From Ensifer adhaerens (GTDB lineage: Bacteria; Pseudomonadota; Alphaproteobacteria; Rhizobiales; Rhizobiaceae), in NCBI RefSeq assembly GCF_013283195.1, contig NZ_JABEKT010000001.1:2863473-2927472 (forward strand): a stretch of 64,000 nucleotides of DNA, written 5' to 3'. The notes beneath the pieces were generated by a model, which saw nothing but the letters and a program-made list of their open reading frames with translations, was not told where the DNA came from and ran no database searches. The position numbers and the translations under genes are program-made. Shown in pieces: positions 27,934 through 36,403 of the stretch (position 1 is the first letter of the stretch; each line of letters begins with the position of its first letter).

Positions 27934-28219
27934 CTGAAGAGTTCTCGCAAAGCATGGCGAACGCGCTCTGCTGAGCGGTCGTTTGAATGGCATGCAGGTT
28001 TTGCGTGGTCTGGCGGATCGGCGGCCAGAAGAGCCACCCGGAATTTCACCGGGTCCGTGGTGAGTAAATTCGTAATATCGCAAACTTTCTGCATTGCAAT
28101 ATGAAATTGCAATGGCGGCGATCGGCGCGAAACGGCCGTTCACACGATGAACGGCGGCTTCTCCATTGCGTATGGGTCGAGGCAGGAACTGTCCGGCTAC
28201 CGCCAATCGGCGATCAGGC

Positions 28220-28378
28220 GAGGACCTGGTGCGCGCCGGCTTCATCAACGGCCTGCCCGGTTTCGTCACCCGCGAGGCCGACGGCGAGCTGCAATCGACC
28301 ACACTCGAGATCGAGGACGGCAAGGTGGTGGCGATCTATATCGTGCGCAACCCGGACAAGCTGGTGCATCTGCACTGA
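28220..28378 (+). pseudogene. 3'-terminal fragment of a second ECF41 sigma gene
   Basis: This encodes EDLVRAGFINGLPGFVTREA through NPDKLVHLH and a stop, matching the last 52 residues of the intact sigma factor with about three substitutions. DNA identity is about 93% over 156 bp by eye. Upstream of 28220 the similarity ends abruptly, and no sigma regions 2 or 4 exist here. Orientation is the same as the intact gene 3.3 kb to the left. Confidence 0.9.
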
Positions 28379-28711
28379 CGCCGATTGCGCCCAAGTGCGG
28401 CTCAGCGGACTGCGGCCGGTGCCGGCGGCGACCCGTTTTACGATGAGCGAGAGCCGGGTCAGCGTCACCGCATGGAACGCACGTCGTTGCCAGTGCTGTG
28501 GCGTATGGCGCTGGGCCGATCTGGCGGCTCGACATTGGTGAAATCGGCGACGGCGGAGCAACCATCGACCCGCCTGTTCCCGACTTTTTGGCAATCTGGT
28601 ATGGTTGCGTGCCATGAGCTTGAGCGTAGGCCATTCGCCATCGAAACGACGAGATGGGTGACGACAGGCCAGGGTAACAGCAGGCACGAGGGCACTTTCG
28701 GGGCCACTTCA
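28379..28711. other. Intergenic region upstream of the adenylate-forming enzyme gene
   Basis: 333 bp between the sigma-gene remnant and the next coding start. The open frame from the downstream gene continues through it, but the encoded residues resemble nothing and lack a start with a ribosome binding site. No repeat or clear promoter was assigned. Confidence 0.4.
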
Positions 28712-30271
28712 ATGTCGCCATCGCCATCCATCGCAACGCTCGACACCAGAGCGCTCAGGCAGCATTCCGAAGCGCTTTTCAGCCGCTGCCAATGGTCACG
28801 GGAGCAATTGCTGTCCTTCCAGGCGACGCAACTGCAATCCATGTTGCAGCACGCCATCCATTCCTCGCCCTATTATCGCGACACCATCGGTGCCCTCGTG
28901 GCGCGGGAGGCGGCGCTCGCCGCCTTTCCGGTATTGAACAAGCACGCGCTCATGGAAAACTTCGACCGGATCGTCACCGACACGAGGCTCGACCGACATC
29001 AGGTCGAGCGGCACCTCGACGGCGACGATCCGGGAAGCCTGCTGCTTGGTGAGTTCAGCGTGGCCGCCACCGGCGGAACGACGGGCGAGCGCGGGATCAC
29101 CGCGTTCGACGGCGCTGCCTGGCTGGCTGCGATCGCCACCATGGTGCGCTTTCAGAGAATTATCGGCATCGAGGAAACCACGCGGAGCATGGCGGTCTTT
29201 GCGTCGTCCCCTGTCCACATCTCCCATAGGATCGGCGCCGAGTTGCGGGCGATCCGGCCCAAGGCACCCGGGCTGAACGTGCTGATGCCGACCGAGACGA
29301 TCGTCGAAACGCTCAATGCCTATCAGCCCGAAGTCATTTCGACCTATCCCTCATTCGTACGCGTGCTGGCCGCTGAGCAGGAGGCCGGACGGTTGCGGAT
29401 CAGGCCAAGGCTATTTCGCACCAGCGCCGAAACGCTGACGCAGGATGTGCGCGCTATCGCAGCCGAGACCTGGCAGGCGACCGTCGCCAACAGCTATGTC
29501 TGCACCGAGGCCGGGCCGATGGGTCACGAATGCCTGCGCGCCGATGGCCTGCATCTCGCCGAAGATGCCTTCGTCTTCGAAGTGGTCGATACCGACAATC
29601 GCCCCGTCGCTAACGGCACCCAGGGCGCAAAACTGCTTGTGACGACGCTGACCAACCGCACGCTGCCATTGGTGCGCTACGAGATCTCCGACATGGTCAC
29701 CATGGCAAGCGAACCCTGTCCATGCGGCCTGCCCTTCTGGCGCATCGCCTCGATCGCCGGACGCCGGGAGGAAATGCTTCGTTTCGCCAAACGCGGCGGC
29801 GGCACGATCGATGTCCACGCGCACCGCCTGCGCTCGCCGCTGACGGGCACGGCCGGCGTGCGGCAATTCCAGTTCGTGCCGCTGCCCGACGGGCTGGAAA
29901 TCAGGATCTCGGTGTTTCCAGGGATCGTCGCCGATGCCGTGAGCAGGAAGATCGAGGACGCGATCCGCGCGACGCTCGACGCGGTCGACGCCCAACCTTC
30001 AATCCTTGCCGTCAAGGTGGTCGACGCCATCGATCGCTCGGGCGCCGGGGCAAAGGTAAGGCTGGTGGCAACAGCGGCCGCGCGCTCCCCGGATAAAAGA
30101 GATAACACCCGGCGCTGCGTCGTCTGCAGCCCCGGCCACCGTTGCGTCACGCAATCGCACTGGCGGCGACCGCCACGTCGTTGTCCAGCGGATAGACCGG
30201 CCGGCGGACGCGTCGGTACGTGCGTGCGCCGATATTGGCGGTGCTCAAACCATCGGCGTCGACCTCGATGA
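28712..30271 (+). CDS. Phenylacetate-CoA ligase-like adenylate-forming enzyme
   Basis: A 519-residue protein of the PaaK/CapK type: LQSMLQHAIHSSPYYRDTIG near the N-terminus, the phosphate loop AATGGTTGERG near residue 120, STYPSFVRVLAAEQEAG, SYVCTEAGPMGHEC, and the hinge-like PLVRYEISDMV. Such enzymes activate aryl or acyl acids as adenylates. The substrate is unknown. The recognisable domain ends near residue 465; about 55 further codons, Arg/Cys-rich, run antisense into the M81 gene for 125 bp, suggesting that the original stop was lost by a frameshift. Start is tentative, with only a weak ribosome binding site. Confidence 0.83.
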   Translation: MSPSPSIATLDTRALRQHSEALFSRCQWSREQLLSFQATQLQSMLQHAIHSSPYYRDTIGALVAREAALAAFPVLNKHALMENFDRIVTDTRLDRHQVERHLDGDDPGSLLLGEFSVAATGGTTGERGITAFDGAAWLAAIATMVRFQRIIGIEETTRSMAVFASSPVHISHRIGAELRAIRPKAPGLNVLMPTETIVETLNAYQPEVISTYPSFVRVLAAEQEAGRLRIRPRLFRTSAETLTQDVRAIAAETWQATVANSYVCTEAGPMGHECLRADGLHLAEDAFVFEVVDTDNRPVANGTQGAKLLVTTLTNRTLPLVRYEISDMVTMASEPCPCGLPFWRIASIAGRREEMLRFAKRGGGTIDVHAHRLRSPLTGTAGVRQFQFVPLPDGLEIRISVFPGIVADAVSRKIEDAIRATLDAVDAQPSILAVKVVDAIDRSGAGAKVRLVATAAARSPDKRDNTRRCVVCSPGHRCVTQSHWRRPPRRCPADRPAGGRVGTCVRRYWRCSNHRRRPR

Positions 30272-31670
30272 TCTCTGATGCGATCGGGCCGAAGGCGGCG
30301 CGGAAATGCTGCTGCGACTTGACGACGACGACGTCGTAGGTCGCGGGCTCGATGCCGACGGCGCGAAAGAGGTTCTGGTCGAGCAGCTGCTGGCGCTCGC
30401 TCGAAATCAGGATGTCGATGCCGGAGACGCGGAAGCGCACGCTTGGGCCGAGAGACGCCGGCAGGCCCTTAAACATCGGCCCTTCGAAGATGATCCGCCC
30501 GTCGGAGATCGCCTGCACCGTGCCCTTGACCCGGACCGGCCCGCCGCCGACGGAAGGGTCGATCTTGCAGCCGAGCGTCACCTCGCGCTCGGCCCCGAGC
30601 CCTGCTTCGATCAGCTCGGCAACGACCGCCGGGTCGCACATCGCCCCGAAGGCGGCATTGGTGACACCCGCCTGCAAGAGGCCCGAGAGCAGGCAGGTGG
30701 AATCGCTATAGGCGCCGCAGCCGGGATTGTCGGAGAAATCGGCGATCACCAGCGGCCCGGGCTTGCGCTTGACTGCCAAATGTTTCGCGATGGCGCCCGG
30801 CAGTGCCGTCAGCGGCAATTGTTCATCCTGGTGTTCGCGCCGCTGCCAGATCTCGTCGCAGAGCCGCTCTGCATGCGCGATCGCATCGGCGTCAGCCACC
30901 TTCGCCTTGTCGTAGCAGATGACGGCCGAAGGGCCGGTGTTGTGGATGTCGGCGTCGTAGAAGCCGGCATTGATGGAGGTCGCGAGAATACCGTCCTCGC
31001 GCGCGATCGCATCGGCGATATCAAGCAGCTCGGTCATGGCGCAGGCATGGGTGGTGCGGCCGTCGTTGCAGCCGTTGATCATCGGCGGCTGGCGAATGGC
31101 AATGGCGGGCGCGATCTCGCGGCGCATCGCCGCTTCCAGCAGGGCCCCCGCTTTCGTCGCGCATTCCGCCATGTCCACATGCGGATAGGTGCGGAACGAG
31201 ACGGCAATGTCGAGAAGGTCAGCCATCTCAGGCGCCGAATTGGCGTGCAGGTCGAAGGTGGCGGCAATCGGCAGGTCGGACCCGACAATGCCCCTCACCA
31301 CCTGAAGCAGCTGGATCTGCGCGTCGTCAGATGTCTCCGTGCACATGGCGCCGTGAAAGACGATGAAAACGCCGTCGAGCTTTTCGCCCTCAAGCGCTGC
31401 CGTCACGTCTGCGACGAAGCGCAGGCGCGTCGCCTCATCGATCCGGCCACCGGGCTCGGCCCGGGCCGCCACCGTATAGACCGGCTCCCAGCCAAAACGG
31501 TCGCAACAGTCGATGAAGCCGCCGATTTCCGAATTGGTGCCGCGGCAATTGTCCTCGATCGCCGCCCCTTTGAAATAGTGGCACATCTCGAAATCCTTGA
31601 AGCCGGTCTTCAGCTTCGAGAACGTGTTGGTTTCCTGGTTGAACTCGAGAACGGCGACCTTGAAGCTCAT
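30147..31670 (-). CDS. M81 family metallopeptidase (MlrC/microcystinase C-like)
   Basis: The 507-residue protein starts MSFKVAVLEFNQETNTFS, typical of the MlrC N-terminal DUF1485 domain, with metal-ligand candidates in FDLHAN and YPHVDMAE and with NDGRTTHACAMTE. The C-terminal domain contains DNPGCGAYSDSTCLLSG. MlrC degrades linear peptides; most family members in proteobacteria lie near peptide or amino-acid transporters, as here with a binding-protein gene upstream on the same strand. No signal peptide is seen. Start could be five codons earlier. Confidence 0.88.
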   Translation of the reverse strand: MSFKVAVLEFNQETNTFSKLKTGFKDFEMCHYFKGAAIEDNCRGTNSEIGGFIDCCDRFGWEPVYTVAARAEPGGRIDEATRLRFVADVTAALEGEKLDGVFIVFHGAMCTETSDDAQIQLLQVVRGIVGSDLPIAATFDLHANSAPEMADLLDIAVSFRTYPHVDMAECATKAGALLEAAMRREIAPAIAIRQPPMINGCNDGRTTHACAMTELLDIADAIAREDGILATSINAGFYDADIHNTGPSAVICYDKAKVADADAIAHAERLCDEIWQRREHQDEQLPLTALPGAIAKHLAVKRKPGPLVIADFSDNPGCGAYSDSTCLLSGLLQAGVTNAAFGAMCDPAVVAELIEAGLGAEREVTLGCKIDPSVGGGPVRVKGTVQAISDGRIIFEGPMFKGLPASLGPSVRFRVSGIDILISSERQQLLDQNLFRAVGIEPATYDVVVVKSQQHFRAAFGPIASEIIEVDADGLSTANIGARTYRRVRRPVYPLDNDVAVAASAIA

Positions 31671-31914
31671 GGCATGCACTTTCATTCGGGGAATGGGAGA
31701 AGATCGAAGAGACGGGCGCCGGGGAAGCGCGAACACCCCGGCGCCGCGCCCGTCGCATGTTGCGCCCTGCGTGAAACGCAGCACGCGACATGCGAATTCC
31801 TTGGGAGAGGCTTGCCGCTCACAGTTTCCTTGTGAGGCTGCAGCTCATCCATCACCCAGGAGAGACCATTGAAGTGCCGACAGCGACTATAGTTGCGAGC
31901 GGTTGCCGCGATGT

Positions 31915-31965
31915 CCCTTCTCCCCGCACGCGGGGAGAAGGTGGCCGGCAGGCCGGATGAGGGGC
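31915..31965. repeat. REP-like palindromic element, copy R3
   Basis: CTTCTCCCCGC AC GCGGGGAGAAG followed by GTGGCCGGCAGGCCGGATGA and GGGGC. It is the same element as R4 in reverse orientation, placed between the amino-acid binding-protein gene and the M81 gene. A 244-bp flank up to the M81 start holds nothing else recognisable. Confidence 0.85.
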
Positions 31966-32010
31966 TTTAGTAAACCAGGCCACGAAGCTCGCCTGCCCGC
32001 CCCTCGCTAT

Positions 32011-32805
32011 CTATCGGAAATATTCGCTCGTGCTCTTCGGCCGGGCCATGATGTCGAAGTCGAAATACTGCTTGCGGATCTTGTCGTAGGTGCCATTGGC
32101 CATGATCGCCTCCAGCCCGCCGTTGAGCTTGCCGAGCAGCTCTTCGTTGCCCTTGCGCACCGCCATGGCGTTGCCCTGCGCCGTATCGAGGATGAAGCTG
32201 TCGCCGACGAAATCGCAGCAGCCGCTATCGTCCTTAGCCAGCCAGTCCGTCAGCGCCATCTGACCCTCGAGGATCAGGTCGAGCCGGCCATTGGCCATAT
32301 CGAGGAACACTTCGCTGAGTGTCGGGTAGAGCTTGACCTCGCTGTCGGGGAAGAACTCCTGCAGCGCCTCGACGGCCACCGAACCGGACTGCGTGCCGAT
32401 CACCTTGCCCTTCAGCGCTTCCGGCGAAACGTCTGTTAGCCCCAGGTCCTTGCGAGCAATGAAGCGCATGGCGTTGAAGTAATAGGGCTTGGTGAAGTCC
32501 ACTTCCTTCTTGCGGTCCTCGTTGATCGCCATCGAGGCGATCATCACGTCGAATTTCTTGGCTTGAAGTGCGGGAATGATGCCGGACCACTCATTGGTGC
32601 TCCACACGCATTCAACCTTGATCTCGGCGCAAACCGCCTGGCCGATGTCATAGTCGAAACCTTTGATCTCGCCACCAGCCGTCACATAATTGAATGGCGC
32701 ATAATCGCCTTCCGTGCCGATCGAAAGCTTGTCCGTCGCAAGGCTCGTGCCGGCCATGGCGCAGGCGAAGAAAAGTGCTGTCGCACGCATGAACTTCTTT
32801 TGCAT
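32011..32805 (-). CDS. Amino-acid ABC transporter substrate-binding protein (family 3, HisJ/OccT-like)
   Basis: The 264-residue protein has a signal peptide (MQKKFMRATALFFACAMAGTSLA) and a family-3 binding fold (KLSIGTEGDYAPFNYVTAGG, FDVMIASMAINEDRKKEVDF, GTQSGSVAVEALQEFFP). It resembles lysine/arginine/ornithine/octopine binders. No permease or ATPase genes follow; the next gene on the strand is the M81 peptidase. An AAAGGGA site precedes the ATG. It is divergent from a LysR gene that may control it. Confidence 0.92.
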   Translation of the reverse strand: MQKKFMRATALFFACAMAGTSLATDKLSIGTEGDYAPFNYVTAGGEIKGFDYDIGQAVCAEIKVECVWSTNEWSGIIPALQAKKFDVMIASMAINEDRKKEVDFTKPYYFNAMRFIARKDLGLTDVSPEALKGKVIGTQSGSVAVEALQEFFPDSEVKLYPTLSEVFLDMANGRLDLILEGQMALTDWLAKDDSGCCDFVGDSFILDTAQGNAMAVRKGNEELLGKLNGGLEAIMANGTYDKIRKQYFDFDIMARPKSTSEYFR

Positions 32806-33052
32806 GTCGTTCCCTTTGTCATCAGTCTCGGCGCCTCCGGGTTATCGCCCGCAAAGCCGCGCATCGGGCCGGACCCAATGTCGATTTCGCCTGCCAATCC
32901 CTGAATTTACTGCCGATCGTTGTTGCGTTTTCGCTTTATTATTCGTCGACAATGGGCGACGTTCCCGCGCTTCGCAATGCCAAAGAAATAATCCCAGACA
33001 TCTAAAGAATTCATATATGGTGGCGCGGATCGACCGCCTTCCGGAGAACCCC

Positions 33053-33973
33053 ATGCGCGATCTGCCAAGCCTCAAATCCCTGCGCGCCTTCGAGGCGGCA
33101 GCCCGCAATGGCAGCCTGACGGCGGCGGCAAACGAGCTCTGCATCGGCCAGGGCGCCATCAGCCACCAGATCCGCATCCTCGAAGACAATCTTGGCCTCA
33201 GCGTCTTCATCCGCAAGCAGCACGGCGTCGAGCTGACGCCCGAAGGCGCCCTGCTCTTTGCATCCTGCAACCGCGCCTTCGACGATCTCGAAGGCGTTGT
33301 CCAGCATATCCGCCCGCGCAACACCCAGAAGATCCTGCGCGTCAAGGTCGGCCCGTTCTTCTCGATGAAGCTGATCGCGCCGCGCATTTCCGCGTTCCTC
33401 AGCGAAAATCCGGGCCTGCAAATCCACCTCTCCCATCTCGAAACCAACACGCCGGCGACCGGCACCGCCGACGTGATCATCGACTATTGCCTGCACCCCC
33501 CGCCCGCCCGGTTTTCGCAGCGGCTCCTGCGCGAGCGCCTGGTGCCGGTCTGCGGCAGCTCCATTTGGCAGGCACAGGCCGGCAAGCACGACCTTCTTTC
33601 CGGCAACCGCCTGCACTATCGCGGCCTGCAGGAATGGCAGAGCTGGATCGCCTCCTCCGGCCTGAGGCTCCCGCCCAGCCGCCAGGACCTGATCTTCGAC
33701 GACCAGCACATCATTCTGGAAGCGGTGAAGGAAGGACAGGGCGTCGCGCTGATCGACCGCACCATGGTGGAATACGAACTCAGATCCGGTCAGGTCCGCC
33801 TGGTGCACGACCACTTTTACGAACCCAACGAGACCTACCAGTTCGTCTGCCAGGAAGAGCTGTTCCGCACCAAGCCGGTGACGAAGAGCTTTCTCGGCTG
33901 GCTCCTGCAGGAAATCGACGACCGCCAGCGGCGCTATGCCGAGATTGCCGCGGCCGCCGGCTCTTCCCGTTAA
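33053..33973 (+). CDS. LysR family transcriptional regulator (GcvA-like)
   Basis: The 306-residue protein has an N-terminal winged HTH (LPSLKSLRAFEAAARNGSLT, LCIGQGAISHQIRILEDNLG) and a substrate-binding domain of the GcvA subgroup. The ATG at 33053 has a CCGGAGA site, and the upstream frame is unrelated. It is divergent from the amino-acid binding-protein gene across a 247-bp spacer, the standard layout of a LysR regulator and its target. The effector is unknown, probably an amino acid or peptide product. Confidence 0.92.
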   Translation: MRDLPSLKSLRAFEAAARNGSLTAAANELCIGQGAISHQIRILEDNLGLSVFIRKQHGVELTPEGALLFASCNRAFDDLEGVVQHIRPRNTQKILRVKVGPFFSMKLIAPRISAFLSENPGLQIHLSHLETNTPATGTADVIIDYCLHPPPARFSQRLLRERLVPVCGSSIWQAQAGKHDLLSGNRLHYRGLQEWQSWIASSGLRLPPSRQDLIFDDQHIILEAVKEGQGVALIDRTMVEYELRSGQVRLVHDHFYEPNETYQFVCQEELFRTKPVTKSFLGWLLQEIDDRQRRYAEIAAAAGSSR

Positions 33974-34011
33974 GCCGCTCACGTGCCCAAGAACGGCACA
34001 ATCCCATGCCT

Positions 34012-34350
34012 TCAGAGGCTGCAACCCGGATGCTTGTAGAGGTCCGCCTGGGAGAGATCAGGTGGGCATTGCGTCTTGGTGCCGCCGCTCTGGCCGCACG
34101 CCGCAGCCTTGATCTGGGAAATCGCGGAGTATTTGCCCTGGGAAACATGCACCCGCACGCAAACCTTGGTGCCGGCGTTCCACCACGTATTGTTGCCGCC
34201 GACGTCCTCATAGCCGCGCGCCTGCATTTCGCTTTCAGCTCCCGGTGCGCGCGCGCCCACGAGATCGGCGACGTCGGACGGGGATTTGGCGAAAGCACCT
34301 GTTGCGAATGTCAGCGATATCGCCGCGAAAATCAGGGTTTTGCTAGACAT
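34012..34350 (-). CDS. Small secreted protein, unknown function
   Basis: A 112-residue protein with a signal peptide (MSSKTLIFAAISLTFATGAFA) and a mature domain beginning SPSDVADLVGARAPGAESE and containing RGYEDVGGNNTWWNAGTKVC. Three to four cysteines suggest periplasmic disulfides. The pattern 'GY..........WWN......C' occurs in small secreted proteins of rhizobia, without known function. A GGAGGA site lies 9 nt before the ATG. Confidence 0.75.
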   Translation of the reverse strand: MSSKTLIFAAISLTFATGAFAKSPSDVADLVGARAPGAESEMQARGYEDVGGNNTWWNAGTKVCVRVHVSQGKYSAISQIKAAACGQSGGTKTQCPPDLSQADLYKHPGCSL

Positions 34351-34572
34351 GCGATCTGTCCTCCACAGTGGCGCCTACGGGCTCTTGAACTTGCGCCTGC
34401 AACGCTCAAACCAGCTTGAAGCAATCGTCCGACAAAAGCCGGAACGGGCGATGGCTATCCGCCGCCCATGCGACGGCGGCAAGCCGTTTGGCCGTTGCGG
34501 CGTGACGCGGTTGAACCAGACGTCGAAGCCGTCGAGGTAAATTACCTAGCACTCATGTGACGATCGGGAAGT

Positions 34573-34585
34573 ACGTAACTGTTAA
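34573..34585. promoter_or_regulatory. GTAAC/GTTA-type palindrome, imperfect
   Basis: ACGTAAC-T-GTTAA, an imperfect member of the GTAAC-N-GTTAC motif set also found before sulfatase 2, sulfatase 3 and the DUF1254 gene. It lies in the spacer between the MFS 3' end and the small secreted gene, 223 bp upstream of the latter. Confidence 0.4.
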
Positions 34586-34607
34586 TTGTAACCATATGAG
34601 TTCGTAA

Positions 34608-35813
34608 TCACGCCACACCCGGTTCGCCCGCCACCGCCGGCTTGCGCCCCAACCGCAAGCCGAAAATCAACGGCACGGCGATCGCATAGACAACGACGAC
34701 CGACAGCCAGATCGCACCCGGCCATTGCTCCCTGACGGCGAAGTAGAAGCTCGAGAACGCCAGCGGGCTGACGATCGAGGCAAGGCTCACCACCGACGCC
34801 AGCACGCCCTGGAACTGGCCTTGTTGGCTGTCATCGACTTCTCCAGTCGCCAGCGCCTGCAGCGCCGGCACGCCGATGCCGCCGAGCGCGAAGACCGGCA
34901 TGATCGCGAAGATCATCCAGCTCTCCGTCGCAAGCGCCATGACGATAAGTGCTGCGCAGACGCTGGCGACACCGGTCAAGATGGCCGCGCGCTCGCCGAG
35001 CAGCTTGACGGCCGGACCGGGGAGAAAGGCCTGGGCAAGGGTCTGGCAGACGCCGAAGGTGCCGAGCGACAGCCCGACCCAAAGCCCGTTCCACTGGAAG
35101 GTATCGCCGCCCCATAGCGCCCAGCAGGTGCCGTAGGCCTCGCCGGTGGCGCTGAAGATGAAGAAGATGACAATGATTGGCATCAGGCTCTTCACCGAGA
35201 AAACCCAGCGCAGGGGCGCAAGCGGGTTCAGCGCCGAAAGATCGAGTTTCTCCCGGCTGGGCGTGCGCGATTCCGGCAGGATGAACAATGCCAGCAGCAG
35301 GTTGCAGCCGTTGAGGACCGCCGCCGCGATGAAGGGCAGCCGTAGCCAATGATCACCAAGAGCGCCCCCAAGAACGGGGCCGATGATGAAACCGATGCCG
35401 AACATGGCGTTGAACAACCCGAAGCGGCGGGCACGCTTCTCCTCAGGCGAAATGTCGGTGATGTAGGCCATCGCCACGGAGATGTTGGCGCTCGTCAGTC
35501 CGGCAATGGCGCGGCCGATGAACAGCACGAGGAGATTGGGCGCAAAGGCCAGCAACAGGTAGTTGATGGCAGCGCCGCCAAGCGAAATCAGGAGCACCGG
35601 CCGGCGGCCGAGGCGATCGCTGAGCGCACCGAGCACCGGCGCGAAGACGAACTGCATGGCCGCGTAGAGCGCGGTCATCACGCCGATATAGGGCGCGACG
35701 TTGTCGGTGTGGGTCACCTCCTTCAAAAGCGAAGGCAGGATCGGGAAGATGAGGCCGATGCCGACGGCATCGAGCACGATGGCAATGAAAATGACGATAA
35801 GGGGCCTGGTCAT
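34608..35813 (-). CDS. TetA-like MFS drug:H+ antiporter
   Basis: The 401-residue protein has 12 membrane segments and the tetracycline-efflux subgroup signatures: MTRPLIVIFIAIVLDAVGIG at the start (motif D1-type Asp in helix 1), the motif A loop GALSDRLGRRPVLLIS, and FGIGFIIGPVLGG for motif C. It probably exports a drug or metabolite. No tetR-type regulator is divergent from it. The ATG has GGAG close upstream; an earlier in-frame start lacks similarity. A copy of its 3' end lies at 38463-38516. Confidence 0.9.
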   Translation of the reverse strand: MTRPLIVIFIAIVLDAVGIGLIFPILPSLLKEVTHTDNVAPYIGVMTALYAAMQFVFAPVLGALSDRLGRRPVLLISLGGAAINYLLLAFAPNLLVLFIGRAIAGLTSANISVAMAYITDISPEEKRARRFGLFNAMFGIGFIIGPVLGGALGDHWLRLPFIAAAVLNGCNLLLALFILPESRTPSREKLDLSALNPLAPLRWVFSVKSLMPIIVIFFIFSATGEAYGTCWALWGGDTFQWNGLWVGLSLGTFGVCQTLAQAFLPGPAVKLLGERAAILTGVASVCAALIVMALATESWMIFAIMPVFALGGIGVPALQALATGEVDDSQQGQFQGVLASVVSLASIVSPLAFSSFYFAVREQWPGAIWLSVVVVYAIAVPLIFGLRLGRKPAVAGEPGVA

Positions 35814-36240
35814 GGCACGCTCCGGCAGACGCAAGCATGCGAACGCCTTCAAGCGCCGATAGCTCGCGATCAGGGCTATGCACAATTCCCCGCTTCGGAT
35901 CGATTCCGGCGGGAATTACGCAGCGAGTTTAAAGGCTTGCAGCGAATAGTGCGCCATAGGTGAAGCGCGACGCTACAAGGTGTGTCAGTTATTGATTTTG
36001 GGAGCCGCTGGCCGATCCCTGCCCAAGAGCGCAGGGATGACATGTGCTTGACCGCCTGGACGCCAATTCGTCCACCTGTTTACTCCGCCACTGAGCGGAT
36101 CAAGGGAAGCGGTCGCTTTTCGCGACGACCGACAATTACGCCGATCGGCCACGCGCGACAAGTCTCTTTTTTCGAGGGATCGATCACGATTGCCCGGCTG
36201 CATTCAGCAAGCCGTGACGCATCGGAAATGCACGTGCCGC

Positions 36241-36314
36241 AATCAGCTGAGCCGCCAGACCTTGACGGCAGAGATCAGCAAAATCACAGTGAGAGCCCGC
36301 AGCAGGACGCCGTT
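36241..36314 (-). pseudogene. Remnant of a TSUP exporter 3' end
   Basis: The minus strand encodes NGVLLRALTVILLISA then VKVWRLS and a stop, against NGVLLPALAVILLISA then AKVWRHS and a stop in the intact TSUP gene (38598-39410). DNA identity to 38596-38669 is about 90% by eye. Similarity ends at about 36314. The remaining part of the spacer (35814-36240 and 36315-36403) holds nothing recognisable. Sulfatase 1 lies between this remnant and the intact gene. Confidence 0.87.
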
Positions 36315-36403
36315 CGCCACGATGCGGCGCGGTTGAAGAACATAGACGCTCCAACCGCGCCGCGCCGTATCCGCTGCTTCCGACTGCGGATGTCGATGCG
36401 GGC

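Noticed and set aside
26467-28323. 618-codon version of the SulP protein
   Set aside because: The first 130 codons are antisense to the ECF41 remnant and are unlike SulP N-termini; MQFSSIRRDW at 27933 is the natural start.
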